A DNA stretch of 64,000 bases from Snodgrassella alvi (GTDB lineage Bacteria > Pseudomonadota > Gammaproteobacteria > Burkholderiales > Neisseriaceae), in the NCBI RefSeq assembly GCF_002777745.1, contig NZ_MEIO01000055.1, forward strand, positions 186,001 to 250,000. Direction: 5' to 3'. Every line of letters starts with the position of its first letter. The stretch's first letter is position 1. The position numbers and the translations under genes were made by a program. The notes beneath the pieces are model-generated. The model was not told the origin of the DNA and did not search any database. It saw only the letters and a program-made list of their open reading frames with translations. Shown one piece after another: positions 45,884 to 56,346 of this stretch.

Positions 45884-46678
45884 ATGAACTTACCTGATGC
45901 TACTCAAGCAGAAAACCTGTGGCAAACCATTCGCCATGAAACTGAAAATGCGGTACGTAACGAACCAATACTGGCCAGCTTTCTGCATCTGAGCGTATTA
46001 CGCCATAAAGACTTTGCCCGTATGCTTGCCTTTCACCTGTCTACCAAAATGTCCAGTGCAGTAATGGATGCGCGGGCATTATTTGAGATTTATCTGGAGG
46101 CACTACATCAAGATCCGGCAATTATTCACGCTGCGCTGGCAGATATAGTTGCCTACTATGAACGTGATCCGGCGTGTGATACTTACTGCCTACCATTACT
46201 GTATTACAAAGGGTTCCATGCTATACAGACTCATCGGATTAATCATTGGCTGTGGCAGCAGAATCGTCCTACTCTGGCCTATTTCCTGCAAAACCGTGCT
46301 TCAGAAGTATTAGGGGTTGATATTCACCCTGCTGCCTCAATGGGATATGGCATCATGATTGATCATGGTACCGGAGTAGTCATTGGCGAAACGGCAGTAC
46401 TGGGCAACAATATTTCTCTGCTGCACGGAGTCACTCTGGGAGGTTCCGGCAAACAGAGTGGAGACCGACACCCGAAAATCAGTGACGGGGTTATGATTGG
46501 TGCTAATGCTTCCGTATTAGGTAACATTCGGGTACATACCTGTGCCAAAGTGGGAGCCGGTAGCGTAGTGGTTAGTGATGTTCCAGAATATTCTACGGTA
46601 GTGGGTGTACCAGCTCGGGTTATTAGCAAAACAGATAAACACGAAAGTCCGGCACAGGAAATGGATCAACGTATTTAG
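45884..46678 (+). CDS. cysE: Serine O-acetyltransferase CysE
   Basis: First step of cysteine synthesis, 264 residues. An N-terminal helical domain (ENLWQTIRHETENAVRNEPI) carries the serine acetyltransferase signature and precedes left-handed beta-helix hexapeptide repeats: DIHPAASMGYGIMIDHGTGV, VIGETAVLGNNISLLHGVTL and GGSGKQSGDRHPKI. The C-terminal tail is VVGVPARVISKTDKHES..., then a variable end lacking the classic terminal Ile, though it does end in RI. Likely responsive to the CysB-type regulator further along the window. Confidence 0.94.
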   Translation: MNLPDATQAENLWQTIRHETENAVRNEPILASFLHLSVLRHKDFARMLAFHLSTKMSSAVMDARALFEIYLEALHQDPAIIHAALADIVAYYERDPACDTYCLPLLYYKGFHAIQTHRINHWLWQQNRPTLAYFLQNRASEVLGVDIHPAASMGYGIMIDHGTGVVIGETAVLGNNISLLHGVTLGGSGKQSGDRHPKISDGVMIGANASVLGNIRVHTCAKVGAGSVVVSDVPEYSTVVGVPARVISKTDKHESPAQEMDQRI

Positions 46679-47013
46679 AAGTATAGATTGTTCAAACACT
46701 TTCAAAATACAGATACTCCCAACTATTAGCCGGAAAATGCAGGCATAAATCTCTCTCCGGTGTGGCGAATATTTTATAAATCACACTAAAGTTTGCCTAC
46801 AGATTAATGCAACCAGCCAATCTAAATAAATCACCTATATTCAATTATGATTAATAACTTATTGACTAATAACACTGACTATCTGAACTGAATTTAATCC
46901 AGATTGAACACCACATTAGCTATCCTTATGTTTAATCAATGGCTTTAGAATAATAGCTGACTAATTGATTAAACAGAAAATACCCCAAAATCATAAAGAA
47001 AGGCATAAAAAAA
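46679..47013. other. Intergenic region after cysE, no gene seen
   Basis: About 335 bp of AT-rich sequence with frequent stops. No terminator for cysE was identified apart from the structure belonging to the tRNA on the other strand. Confidence 0.5.
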
Positions 47014-47037
47014 CGCAAATTCTAATCAGAATTTGCG
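47007..47037 (-). terminator. Terminator of tRNA-Met
   Basis: Stem CGCAAATTCT / AGAATTTGCG with AATC loop (47014-47037), followed on the minus strand by seven Ts. It begins eight bases after the CCA end. Confidence 0.92.
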
Positions 47038-47044
47038 ATTTATG

Positions 47045-47121
47045 TGGTGGCGAATCAGGGATTCGAACCCCGGACACAAGGATTATGATTCCTCTGCTCT
47101 AACCGACTGAGCTAATTCGCC
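47045..47121 (-). tRNA. tRNA-Met, elongator (anticodon CAT)
   Basis: The minus strand encodes a 77-base cloverleaf starting GGCGAATTAGCTCAGTCGG, anticodon loop ATCATAA, T-loop GTTCGAATC and encoded CCA. The GAGGAATCATAATCC anticodon arm resembles beta-proteobacterial elongator tRNA-Met; a tRNA-Ile2 modified to lysidine is less likely. Confidence 0.93.
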
Positions 47122-47382
47122 GTATCTCGTTTTCAAGAGAGACGCAATTATACGATATTTTTTCGCATATGCAAGCACCAATTAAGCAAAAAATAATCAT
47201 ATTATTGTTTTAAAAAATAATTTAATTTCACCAACCCTAATTTAATTTTATCGATGAAGTAAACTGTATAAATTCACATTTTCGGCAAACTACACAATAC
47301 TTCGCTGGTTCAGCACAGGTATCACTATGCTTTATGATACAATTCAGCCATTTTTATATATCGCCTATTTCCAAGGAATATC

Positions 47383-48474
47383 ATGAGTTTGAAATGTGGC
47401 ATTGTGGGTTTACCCAATGTGGGCAAATCTACCCTGTTTAACGCCCTAACCCAGTCAGGCATTGAAGCTGCCAATTATCCTTTCTGTACTATCGAGCCGA
47501 ATGTCGGCATTGTCGAAGTGCCAGATGAACGCATGGCTGAACTAGCCAAAATTGTTAACCCAAAACGAACTCAGCCAGCCATAGTTGAATTTGTCGATAT
47601 CGCTGGCTTGGTAGCGGGTGCCAGCAAAGGTGAAGGTCTAGGTAACCAGTTTCTCGCTAATATCCGAGAAACAGATGCCATCGTTAATGTAGTACGCTGT
47701 TTTGATGACGACAATATCGTCCATGTTGCCGGCAAAGTAGATCCGATTTCCGATATTGAAGTGATTGGCACCGAGCTGGCTCTGGCAGATTTAGCCAGTG
47801 TGGAAAAAACCATTGTACGTGAAAGTAAACGAGCCAAATCCGGTGACAAGGAAGCACAAAAACTGGTGGCTATTTTGGAACGCTTACAGCAACATCTGCT
47901 GGAGGGCAAACCAATTCGCGCAGCAGGTCTGGATCAGGACGAACTGGCACTGATTAAACCCTTATGCCTGCTGACTGTTAAACCTGCTATGTATGTTGCC
48001 AACGTTGCTGAAAATGGCTTCGATAACAACCCTCATCTGCAACGCCTGCAACAACTGGCTGCACAGGAAAATGCGCCTGTTGTTGCCCTGTGCGCTGCGA
48101 TGGAAAGTGAGATTGCGGATCTGGATGAAGCAGATAAAGCAGAATTTTTAGCAGAAATGGGGTTAAAAGAGCCGGGATTAAATCGCCTGATTCGTGCCGG
48201 TTACGATCTACTTGGCCTGCAAACCTATTTCACTGCCGGTGTACAGGAAGTCAGAGCATGGACCATCCATAAAGGCGATACCGCGCCGCAGGCTGCGGGA
48301 GTAATACATACCGATTTTGAACGTGGCTTTATCCGCGCACAGGTAATTGCCTACGCCGATTTCATTGCCTGTGGCGGCGAAACCAAAGCCAAAGAAGCCG
48401 GTAAAATGCGAGCCGAAGGCAAAGAATATGTGGTTAACGACGGCGATGTTATCCACTTCTTGTTTAACGTTTAA
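47383..48474 (+). CDS. ychF: Ribosome-binding ATPase YchF
   Basis: Obg-related ATPase of 363 residues that binds ribosomes and is redox regulated. Motifs: [20 protein letters not shown] (P-loop), [40 protein letters not shown], and a C-terminal TGS domain ending [20 protein letters not shown] and [13 protein letters not shown]. An AAGGAAT ribosome site precedes the ATG. A strong terminator follows. Confidence 0.97.
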   Translation: MSLKCGIVGLPNVGKSTLFNALTQSGIEAANYPFCTIEPNVGIVEVPDERMAELAKIVNPKRTQPAIVEFVDIAGLVAGASKGEGLGNQFLANIRETDAIVNVVRCFDDDNIVHVAGKVDPISDIEVIGTELALADLASVEKTIVRESKRAKSGDKEAQKLVAILERLQQHLLEGKPIRAAGLDQDELALIKPLCLLTVKPAMYVANVAENGFDNNPHLQRLQQLAAQENAPVVALCAAMESEIADLDEADKAEFLAEMGLKEPGLNRLIRAGYDLLGLQTYFTAGVQEVRAWTIHKGDTAPQAAGVIHTDFERGFIRAQVIAYADFIACGGETKAKEAGKMRAEGKEYVVNDGDVIHFLFNV

Positions 48475-48494
48475 CCGATAGCAATAATTAGCCA

Positions 48495-48526
48495 GCAACA
48501 GCCGGGCTAAGGCTGTTGCTTTTTTA
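48495..48526 (+). terminator. Terminator of ychF
   Basis: Stem GCAACAGCC (48495-48503) and GGCTGTTGC (48511-48519) with a seven-base loop, followed directly by TTTTTT. Confidence 0.95.
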
Positions 48527-48993
48527 TGCGTTTCAGCTCACATCATTTAGTTGCATAAGCTGAAAACCTACACATCAGATAGCAAAAATTAAACTGCCCT
48601 GATTTCAGTCAGACACAGATTTTCCTGTTTCTGTATGACAGAACAGCAGCGCACACACCATACATGATTAGCTTAATTATTGATTTTAAAAAATAATGCA
48701 TTAAAAATAAAAATACACATATGAACAGCCTGAATACTGGCAAAAGCAGACAAACCTTTTCTTGTTACAGCCAAACTCATGATGTATCAGTTTTTTGCAA
48801 CCAAAAATGCAGTAATAAACAAATCGTGTAAAATAATGCATCATTATTAATTACCTAACTGGAAACAGGCTAACTGGCCAGAATCAGCCAAAACACATTA
48901 TGATATTGGCTATTGTGTTTTTTATGCAGCCAGAAACCAGCGTAATCCAGTTTCACGCCATTTTAATTTAATTTGAAAGTATAAAATCTTACT
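48527..48993 (+). promoter_or_regulatory. tyrS upstream region with a possible leader hairpin
   Basis: 467 bp without a gene. AAAACACA (48890-48897) can pair with TGTGTTTT (48914-48921), which continues as a T-run, giving a terminator-like structure about 70 bases before tyrS. It could be an attenuator or simply end an upstream transcript; the rest is AT-rich with nothing recognisable. Confidence 0.35.
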
Positions 48994-50259
48994 ATGACCA
49001 GTGTTGTTCACGATTTACAGCAACGTGGCCTGATTGCCCAAACCACCGATGCTCAGGCTCTTGATACCTTATTAAACGAACAGAAAATCACCCTTTATTG
49101 CGGTTTTGATCCCACTGCTGACAGCCTACATATCGGACATTTATTACCTATTCTGGTATTGCGTCGTTTTCAGCTGGCCGGACATACTCCAATTGCCCTC
49201 GTAGGTGGTGCCACCGGCATGATTGGTGACCCCAGTTTCAAGGCACAGGAACGCTCACTCAATACACTGGAAACAGTACAGCAATGGGTAGCCAAAATAC
49301 GTGCCCAATTACAGCCATTTCTTAGCTTTAGTGGTGAAAACGCTGCCATTATGGCTAATAACTACGACTGGTTCGGCAACATGAACTGTCTTGATTTTCT
49401 GCGCGACATCGGCAAGCACTTCTCAGTGAACGCCATGCTGAATAAAGAATCTGTAAAACAGCGTTTAAGCCGTGATGATGTGGGTATTTCCTTTACTGAA
49501 TTCGCTTATGCTCTGCTTCAAGGTTATGATTTTGCCGAACTGTATCGCCGTCACGGTGCCGTATTGCAAATCGGAGGTTCAGACCAATGGGGCAATATCA
49601 CCGGTGGCATTGACCTGTCCCGCCGCCTGCATCAGGCTACCGTATATGGCTTAACCTTGCCATTGGTAACCAAAGCCGATGGCACCAAATTTGGTAAAAC
49701 CGAAGGCGGCGCAGTGTGGCTAAGTGCAGAGAAGACCTCCCCTTATCAGTTCTATCAGTTCTGGTTAAAAGTTGCTGATGCCGATGTATACAAATTCCTC
49801 AAATACTTTACCTTCCTCAGCGTTACCGATATAGATGCTATCGAAGCACATGATCAGGCCAGTGGCACCAAGCCGCAAGCACAGCGTATTCTGGCTGAAG
49901 AAATGACTAAGCTGATTCATGGTGAAGAAGCACTGGCGGCTGCACAGCGCATTTCTGCCAGCCTGTTTGCTGAAGATCAGAGTGCCCTTACTGAAAGCGA
50001 TTTCCAGCAATTATCTCTGGACGGACTACCCGCTTTTCCTATGACCGAATCCACTAACATCGTACAGGCATTAACTACAGCGGCACTGGCCAAATCCAAC
50101 AATGAAGCACGCGGCTTTATCAGTCAGGGTGCAGTCATGGTTAACGGACAGAAAATTGACAGTGCTGACTACATATTCAGCGACCATGACAAACGTTTCG
50201 GCCGATATACCATCGTGCGTCGCGGCAAACGTAATCATGCCTTACTGGTATGGCAATAA
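48994..50259 (+). CDS. tyrS: Tyrosyl-tRNA synthetase
   Basis: Class I synthetase, 421 residues. The HIGH motif is in [18 protein letters not shown], the tyrosine site in [10 protein letters not shown] and [13 protein letters not shown], and the KMSKS equivalent is [17 protein letters not shown]. The C-terminal S4 RNA-binding domain reads [19 protein letters not shown]. This is the TyrRS form of E. coli type (KFGKT). Followed by argG after 42 bases. Confidence 0.97.
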   Translation: MTSVVHDLQQRGLIAQTTDAQALDTLLNEQKITLYCGFDPTADSLHIGHLLPILVLRRFQLAGHTPIALVGGATGMIGDPSFKAQERSLNTLETVQQWVAKIRAQLQPFLSFSGENAAIMANNYDWFGNMNCLDFLRDIGKHFSVNAMLNKESVKQRLSRDDVGISFTEFAYALLQGYDFAELYRRHGAVLQIGGSDQWGNITGGIDLSRRLHQATVYGLTLPLVTKADGTKFGKTEGGAVWLSAEKTSPYQFYQFWLKVADADVYKFLKYFTFLSVTDIDAIEAHDQASGTKPQAQRILAEEMTKLIHGEEALAAAQRISASLFAEDQSALTESDFQQLSLDGLPAFPMTESTNIVQALTTAALAKSNNEARGFISQGAVMVNGQKIDSADYIFSDHDKRFGRYTIVRRGKRNHALLVWQ

Positions 50260-50277
50260 TCTTTTCAATTTCTATAA

Positions 50278-51654
<1,377 letters not shown>

Positions 51655-51666
51655 AATCTTTAATTT

Positions 51667-51706
51667 AAAAAAACTGGATGGTGCCTATTTGCCATCCAGT
51701 TTTTTT
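51667..51706 (+). terminator. Terminator of argG
   Basis: 15-base arms 51667-51681 and 51692-51706 (core CTGGATGG/CCATCCAG) around a 10-base loop, with a seven-T run at the 3' side. Confidence 0.96.
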
Positions 51707-51748
51707 AAATATAATATAATTTGCCACTACAAATAAATATTAAATCAT

Positions 51749-51967
51749 TCACTCGAAACACACAACGGATCTCTCATTGCACCAGCCAAACCAGAATTTG
51801 CATATGCCTAATAATCGTCTGGCAGCAGTATCGATGCTTTCAGCAATACTACCTTCCACTTTGGCATAATATGAACTGTGCTCCTCACAATTATTTTTTC
51901 CAAAATATAAGTTTACTCTGCTACCGTCCTCTTATCGGGAATAATTTCTATCTAGCCAGCAAACTTT
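51749..51967 (-). pseudogene. Decayed ORF fragment of unknown family
   Basis: One minus-strand frame ending TGA at 51749 reads EDGSRVNLYFGKNNCEEHSS, YYAKVEGSIAESIDTAARRL and LGICKFWFGWCNERSVVCFE, preceded by a TAA (51934-51932) and then KVCWLDRNYSR in the same frame. The segment is strongly protein-like but lacks a start and ribosome site. It lies just downstream of the J-domain-like membrane gene on the same strand and may once have been its partner. The opposite-strand 87-codon frame here looks spurious. Confidence 0.45.
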
Positions 51968-52086
51968 TTATGGTGCCATATTAAGGTATATTTATACTGC
52001 TTGGAATTTTAATTTCTTCAACATCGTCCTGAATACTTTTTCACCCACTGTATTCTTGTAGTATTTCTGACCAGAACAGTTACTTC

Positions 52087-52899
52087 TCAACCCAAAAAGA
52101 ATCTAACCAAATTTTTACCTATAGTAAGTAAAATTATGGCTATTGGGAATAAAACAAATAACCTAAACAGATTTTCAAAAAACCCAACCTTAATTTGGTT
52201 GACTTTGACATTATTGACTGTGTTAGCTGAATTTAGTTCCATTTTTAAAATTTTGGCGGCGCGACTATTTTGTTTCTGTGTGCCACAAAATTTAAATCCT
52301 TGTTTAAGCAAATACTTTGTATACTGATTACAGTAACAAAAACACATAAGCGCAATATATAGCAGTATTCCCAATATCGGAGAATCAATTAGATCACCAA
52401 GACAGGAAATGATTAGATACAAGATAAACCAGTAAACTGAACCTCGCACATCTTTAACCAATAATGGAGTGAAGAAAAGAATAAATAAAGGCACAATGGA
52501 AAACCCTGTATATGCTATTTTAAATTCATACGTATCAGGATTAAACATCGGTGTTAGCTTCCTTTTTAAGGCCAGAAAAGGAATTTTTATTGTAAATGAG
52601 TATATTGGCTGATAATCTTGTTCGTTATACACTCTGCTTTCTTCACACTTCTTTATTCTGGCTTCAGCAGGTTTAAGTGATAACGGAATTACCTTCTGCC
52701 CCAATTGTGGATTTTCTGCAAGCAGTTTAGCATTGTATCTCGCCCGTAAATCAGGATTAAGCAATACTTTGCGGCAGGTTTGCCATTTTTCCCACTCTAA
52801 AAGCTGTTCATCTGCGGCTTTTTTTAATGCAGAACGGATTTCATCGTCAGTAGCCGATAGCTCAATCTTTAAAAGAGCATATAAATTAATCACTGCCAT
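52087..52899 (-). CDS. Membrane protein with divergent J-domain-like N-terminus
   Basis: The first 65 of 270 residues resemble a DnaJ J domain: INLYALLKIELSATDDEIRS matches helix I and II, and CRKVLLNPDLRARYNAKL matches helix IV. The loop between has no His-Pro-Asp tripeptide, so Hsp70 stimulation is unlikely. The rest contains about four hydrophobic spans (FSIVPLFILFFTPLLV, YWFILYLIISCLGDLI, ILGILLYIALMCFCYC, LFRLFVLFPIAIILLTI). J-like domains fused to membrane segments occur in accessory islands; function is unknown. AT-rich codon use suggests later acquisition. Confidence 0.6.
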   Translation of the reverse strand: MAVINLYALLKIELSATDDEIRSALKKAADEQLLEWEKWQTCRKVLLNPDLRARYNAKLLAENPQLGQKVIPLSLKPAEARIKKCEESRVYNEQDYQPIYSFTIKIPFLALKRKLTPMFNPDTYEFKIAYTGFSIVPLFILFFTPLLVKDVRGSVYWFILYLIISCLGDLIDSPILGILLYIALMCFCYCNQYTKYLLKQGFKFCGTQKQNSRAAKILKMELNSANTVNNVKVNQIKVGFFENLFRLFVLFPIAIILLTIGKNLVRFFLG

Positions 52900-53043
52900 A
52901 TTTTCACTTAATTATTTCAGAAAACAAATATTAATTTCTAGCCGAGAGTATTTAATTTTCACTCTATATATAATGTAATTACTGATAGATATTTATTTTG
53001 AGAGTAAATTATTTTATCATTGATTCAAATAAAATTTTATAAA

Positions 53044-53727
53044 ATGTACATGTACACAAAAGATTATTTCGAACAAAATGGCTATATTGTAATTAATGCA
53101 TTAATTACACCACAGCAACTAACAGAAATAGAACAACAGCTAGAACAGGTTAATTTAACTACTGCTGGCAGCCGTGAATTACTTACACTGCCATGGTGCC
53201 AGTTACTTGCCAACAATTTAAAAAATAACGTGCTGCTAACTGCTCTGCTTCCGGAAAAACCGGTGGCAATTCAATGCACCTTATTCAAAAAGTCAGCAGA
53301 TAAAAACTGGCTGGTACCGCTACATCAGGATTTAAGTATAGCAGTCAGACACCGGTTCTCTGACAAACGTTTTACAGGCTGGTCTCACAAACAGAATATA
53401 TTATTTGTACAGCCACCCGTTCAATATACGCAGCAACTTGTGGCAGTAAGATTACACGTAGACGACTGCTTGCATGAGCATGGTCCGCTCAAAGTGGTTG
53501 CGGGTACACATCAGCACGGCAGAATTGCTGAATCAGAACTGCGGCAGCTCCGTGATCAACAAGGAGAGCTGGAATGTATTTTATCCAAAGGTGGTGCGGT
53601 TATTATGCGTCCGCTTATTGTGCACTCATCTTCTAAAGCTATCCAGACAAATGGCAGACGGGTATTACACTTTCTGTATGCACCTGCGGCACTGGCTGAA
53701 ATTATTCCCTTTCAATTCTGTATCTGA
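53044..53727 (+). CDS. Phytanoyl-CoA dioxygenase (PhyH)-family protein
   Basis: Fe(II)/2-oxoglutarate-dependent oxygenase fold of about 227 residues. The N-terminus YTKDYFEQNGYIVINALITP is the classic PhyH opening. The iron site is His-x-Asp in VPLHQDLSIAVR, and the distal His is in IMRPLIVHSSSKA with the oxoglutarate Arg in NGRRVLHFLYA. An insertion of unknown role (WSHKQNILFVQPPVQYTQQL) separates them. Bacterial members hydroxylate varied small molecules; the substrate cannot be read. Start at 53044 or the ATG two codons later; an upstream TTG is unlikely. Confidence 0.8.
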   Translation: MYMYTKDYFEQNGYIVINALITPQQLTEIEQQLEQVNLTTAGSRELLTLPWCQLLANNLKNNVLLTALLPEKPVAIQCTLFKKSADKNWLVPLHQDLSIAVRHRFSDKRFTGWSHKQNILFVQPPVQYTQQLVAVRLHVDDCLHEHGPLKVVAGTHQHGRIAESELRQLRDQQGELECILSKGGAVIMRPLIVHSSSKAIQTNGRRVLHFLYAPAALAEIIPFQFCI

Positions 53728-53926
53728 ATTTACCAGTTAACATTCGGCAACCAGAGATAATCGTGCCCATGAACCAGATATAGTTGACGATTTATAGTTG
53801 AATTAATATCTTTTCAGGTCAAATAAAGGATTTCCTGAGTCTACCTCAGTGAAAAAAATGATCCTATTTAACCAGATTATTGATAATCATTTTCCTGAAA
53901 TACGCTTACTGAATTAAATGAAATAT

Positions 53927-54727
53927 TCAGATATCTGCCAAAGTACAACTGCGTTGCCATAAGGATGTTTTACAGCGCAAATGACCAACATATTGTAATG
54001 GATAAACTGGCACCACAGAAGGAATATCATCGTCACGCATATGCAATAAATCACCAGGTGCAACCCATTCTGCCGGTGTTTTAGTTAAAGGTAATCCGGC
54101 ATAATCATAGGCGGCCACTACCAGTTGCGAGCAGAAATAGCGATCAGAAGAGAAAGGTGTCACCTGTACTAATGCCATTGTATTCAGACACAGATGGCGA
54201 AAAGCGCGCGGAATTACTGGTAATTCGCATACTTTACGGGTAAAAGTATAAGGGGTCTGCTTAAGGATACCCAGATAATTGTATTTTCCCCCAGCCTCAG
54301 CCATGGCAAATTCCCGAATTTTTTCAGCATGTAAATTATTTAAATGCGGATGACGGTAAACCGCTAGTAGCTGGCTTTCATCAATGCTTTCTGCCAGTGA
54401 CATAATATGCACGCCACTGCCAACAGCCTCGGCAATTTCACCATCTCCCAGATACAGAAATGCATGGCTGACCGATGTATTACCAAACAACCGTAAAATG
54501 CGTGAATTAAGATTGGATTCAGCAGAAAATAAAATATCACCGCCTTGTAAGTCCATTGGTTTAACCAATACTACACCCGTTTGCGGAGCAGTATTTTGTC
54601 GCTGAAATTTTACGACAACATGTTTTTTCTCTCCGGTAGTATCAGGAACTCGATGAAACTGGGCAGTACAGGCAACACATAAATAACAGCATAAAATTAA
54701 AAACAGCAATCTTGAATGTTTCATCAT
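53927..54727 (-). CDS. YiiX/YebB-type NlpC/P60-superfamily lipoprotein
   Basis: The 266-residue product starts with a lipoprotein signal (MMKHSRLLFLILCCYLCVAC), Cys at the lipobox. The domain resembles permuted papain-like amidases of the YiiX family (peptidase C92): LQGGDILFSAESNLNSRILR, the His in TSVSHAFLYLGDGEIAEAVG, and the Cys in RYFCSQLVVAAYDYAG. These enzymes are thought to act on lipids or peptidoglycan-like substrates at the envelope. I use the ATG at 54727, which starts the signal peptide; an ATG 13 codons upstream would spoil it. Confidence 0.75.
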   Translation of the reverse strand: MMKHSRLLFLILCCYLCVACTAQFHRVPDTTGEKKHVVVKFQRQNTAPQTGVVLVKPMDLQGGDILFSAESNLNSRILRLFGNTSVSHAFLYLGDGEIAEAVGSGVHIMSLAESIDESQLLAVYRHPHLNNLHAEKIREFAMAEAGGKYNYLGILKQTPYTFTRKVCELPVIPRAFRHLCLNTMALVQVTPFSSDRYFCSQLVVAAYDYAGLPLTKTPAEWVAPGDLLHMRDDDIPSVVPVYPLQYVGHLRCKTSLWQRSCTLADI

Positions 54728-55087
54728 TGAAACGATATTAAATTGAGTTTTATAAAAATTTATCATTATTCAGAGCTTGATTTCTTTTGAAAAACAATAG
54801 ATAAGAATTTAATCAACATTCTTGTGTTTACTTGATTAATAATTGCATATACCGAAAGCAGTTTTAAAAATTCTCAGTAAAAAATTAAAACATAACAATA
54901 TTATATTTACACTTAAAAACAATTAATCTTCTTATAATAACATATATTAACTATTATAATTAAGCAAATAATCAAAATACAACAATAACATATTGAATAT
55001 CGGAGATAGTTAACGGCTAAAACAAATTACCATTTGTATTAATAGCATTAATATTAACAAGAAGTACTCTGAAGCTGCCAGAATTTC
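54728..55087. other. Very AT-rich intergenic region
   Basis: About 360 bp with dense AT tracts and no gene. It contains CTTGATTAA at 54832, the same half-site as the umuD palindrome but unpaired, so probably chance. Confidence 0.5.
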
Positions 55088-55134
55088 ATTGATATAAAAA
55101 AACCCTGCTCTAAGCAGGGTTTTTTTATATCAAT
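55088..55134 (-). terminator. Terminator of rmpM
   Basis: Perfect 22-bp arms (55088-55109, 55113-55134) with a three-base CTA loop; core ACCCTGCT/AGCAGGGT flanked by seven A/T on each side. It lies 12 bases beyond the rmpM stop. Confidence 0.96.
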
Positions 55135-55145
55135 AAAGTAGAAGA

Positions 55146-55880
55146 TTATCTAACTTTTTTAGCTACCATAGTGCGGATTTTAACGTCTACACGGCGATCA
55201 GGTGCGATACATTCAATCAAAGCAGCACGTTTCTTAGCAGCTGAAACTTTTTTGCCCAGTTTAGCAACTTCAGCCTGACAAGATTCGGTCATGCGTGCTT
55301 CAGATTTACCCAAGCCAACAGCAGAGATTTTCTCAGCAGGAACACCTTTAGAAACCAGATATTCAGCAACAGCATGAGCACGATGATCAGACAGAGTCTG
55401 GTTATAAGCTTCAGAACCTTTAAAGTCGGTATGACCTTCAACACGTACAGTTTGTACGCTGCTGTCAGCCAGACGGGCAGCTAATTGATTCAGAGTATCG
55501 ATTGCTTCTGGACGCAAGGTGTATTTATCAAAGCCAAACAGGAAGTTAGCAGATAAAGACACAGTTTCATCAACAAATTTAGGCGCTTGAGGAGCAGCCT
55601 GAGCAACTACTACTGGGTGACCACAGTTATTACCCAGAGTAGGTTCATTATCTTTGTTAAAACGGTTTTTCACACATTCAGGTGTACCATCAGCACCATT
55701 TTCACGGGTGACAAGAATTTCACCAGTTCCTTTTTCAGGAGCAGAACTAGTAGTATAGCCATTGTAAGCACCAGCAGGTTCACCGGTCCAGTCGGCACCC
55801 GGTACAACACCATTGGCAAAAGCGGCAGTTGAAGCAGCCATAGCAACGATCAATGCGCTCAATTTTAGCTGTTTGGTCAT
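55146..55880 (-). CDS. rmpM: RmpM-like OmpA-family outer-membrane protein
   Basis: The 244-residue protein has a signal peptide ([22 protein letters not shown]), an N-terminal segment [16 protein letters not shown] like that of neisserial class 4 protein, a pair of cysteines ([14 protein letters not shown]), and a C-terminal OmpA peptidoglycan-binding domain ([31 protein letters not shown]). RmpM anchors porins and TonB receptors to peptidoglycan, consistent with the two porins in this window. An AGGGAATAAC ribosome site, good promoter and strong terminator imply high expression. Confidence 0.93.
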   Translation of the reverse strand: MTKQLKLSALIVAMAASTAAFANGVVPGADWTGEPAGAYNGYTTSSAPEKGTGEILVTRENGADGTPECVKNRFNKDNEPTLGNNCGHPVVVAQAAPQAPKFVDETVSLSANFLFGFDKYTLRPEAIDTLNQLAARLADSSVQTVRVEGHTDFKGSEAYNQTLSDHRAHAVAEYLVSKGVPAEKISAVGLGKSEARMTESCQAEVAKLGKKVSAAKKRAALIECIAPDRRVDVKIRTMVAKKVR

Positions 55881-56001
55881 GTTATTCCCTCATCAAAAAA
55901 TTTGTTATGTGTTGATTCAGCCTGAAATTCGCCTGATCAAAACACAAATACCATTTACAGGCCGCTCAAACCGGGCGGGTAGCTTGGTAAATCAGGTCTA
56001 T
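55881..56001 (-). other. rmpM 5' leader
   Basis: About 115 bases between the predicted transcription start and the rmpM ATG. No specific structure was resolved. Confidence 0.4.
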
Positions 56002-56031
56002 ACTATAAAAAACCGCAGCATAAACTGTCAA
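56002..56031 (-). promoter_or_regulatory. Sigma-70 promoter of rmpM
   Basis: On the minus strand TTGACA (56031-56026) and TATAGT (56007-56002) are separated by 18 bp, close to consensus in both boxes. Confidence 0.75.
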
Positions 56032-56346
56032 TATGCAAACTACCAAGGCGAAGCTGCTAGACGACCCGCTTCCTAACTGTGCATCATGCCTAAAAAATAG
56101 CTTTGTGTCACTTATTTACAACTAAATTCACGCGTTCACCTTAATTAAGTTGCTTTAAAACAACACGCAAGCTTCTATTAGCCTGATCGCTCGCAGCGGG
56201 CTGATTAGCTTGTAAATTTGTTCAGCTTCAAGTAAAAGTATCTCATGTCAGAACGGGTAAATTGCGTTATGATGCAGATAAAGAAGCTTTTTTGTTGTAT
56301 TTGAGCGACAATAAATCAACTCCAAACTTAAAGGGGCTGAAGCAAT
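56032..56346. other. Intergenic region between divergent rmpM and cysB
   Basis: About 315 bp, no gene. It should contain the cysB promoter; a GGGGCTGAAGC ribosome site lies just before the cysB ATG. Confidence 0.5.

Noticed and set aside
47045-47121. tRNA-Ile2 (CAT, lysidine)
   Set aside because: The anticodon arm and acceptor match elongator tRNA-Met of beta-proteobacteria better.
51721-51984. 87-residue plus-strand frame after argG
   Set aside because: Lies in the argG terminator region and antisense to a better minus-strand remnant; composition is Ile/Cys/Tyr-rich noise.
54832-54840. Second copy of the umuD operator half-site CTTGATTAA
   Set aside because: No inverted partner within 40 bases; expected by chance in AT-rich DNA.
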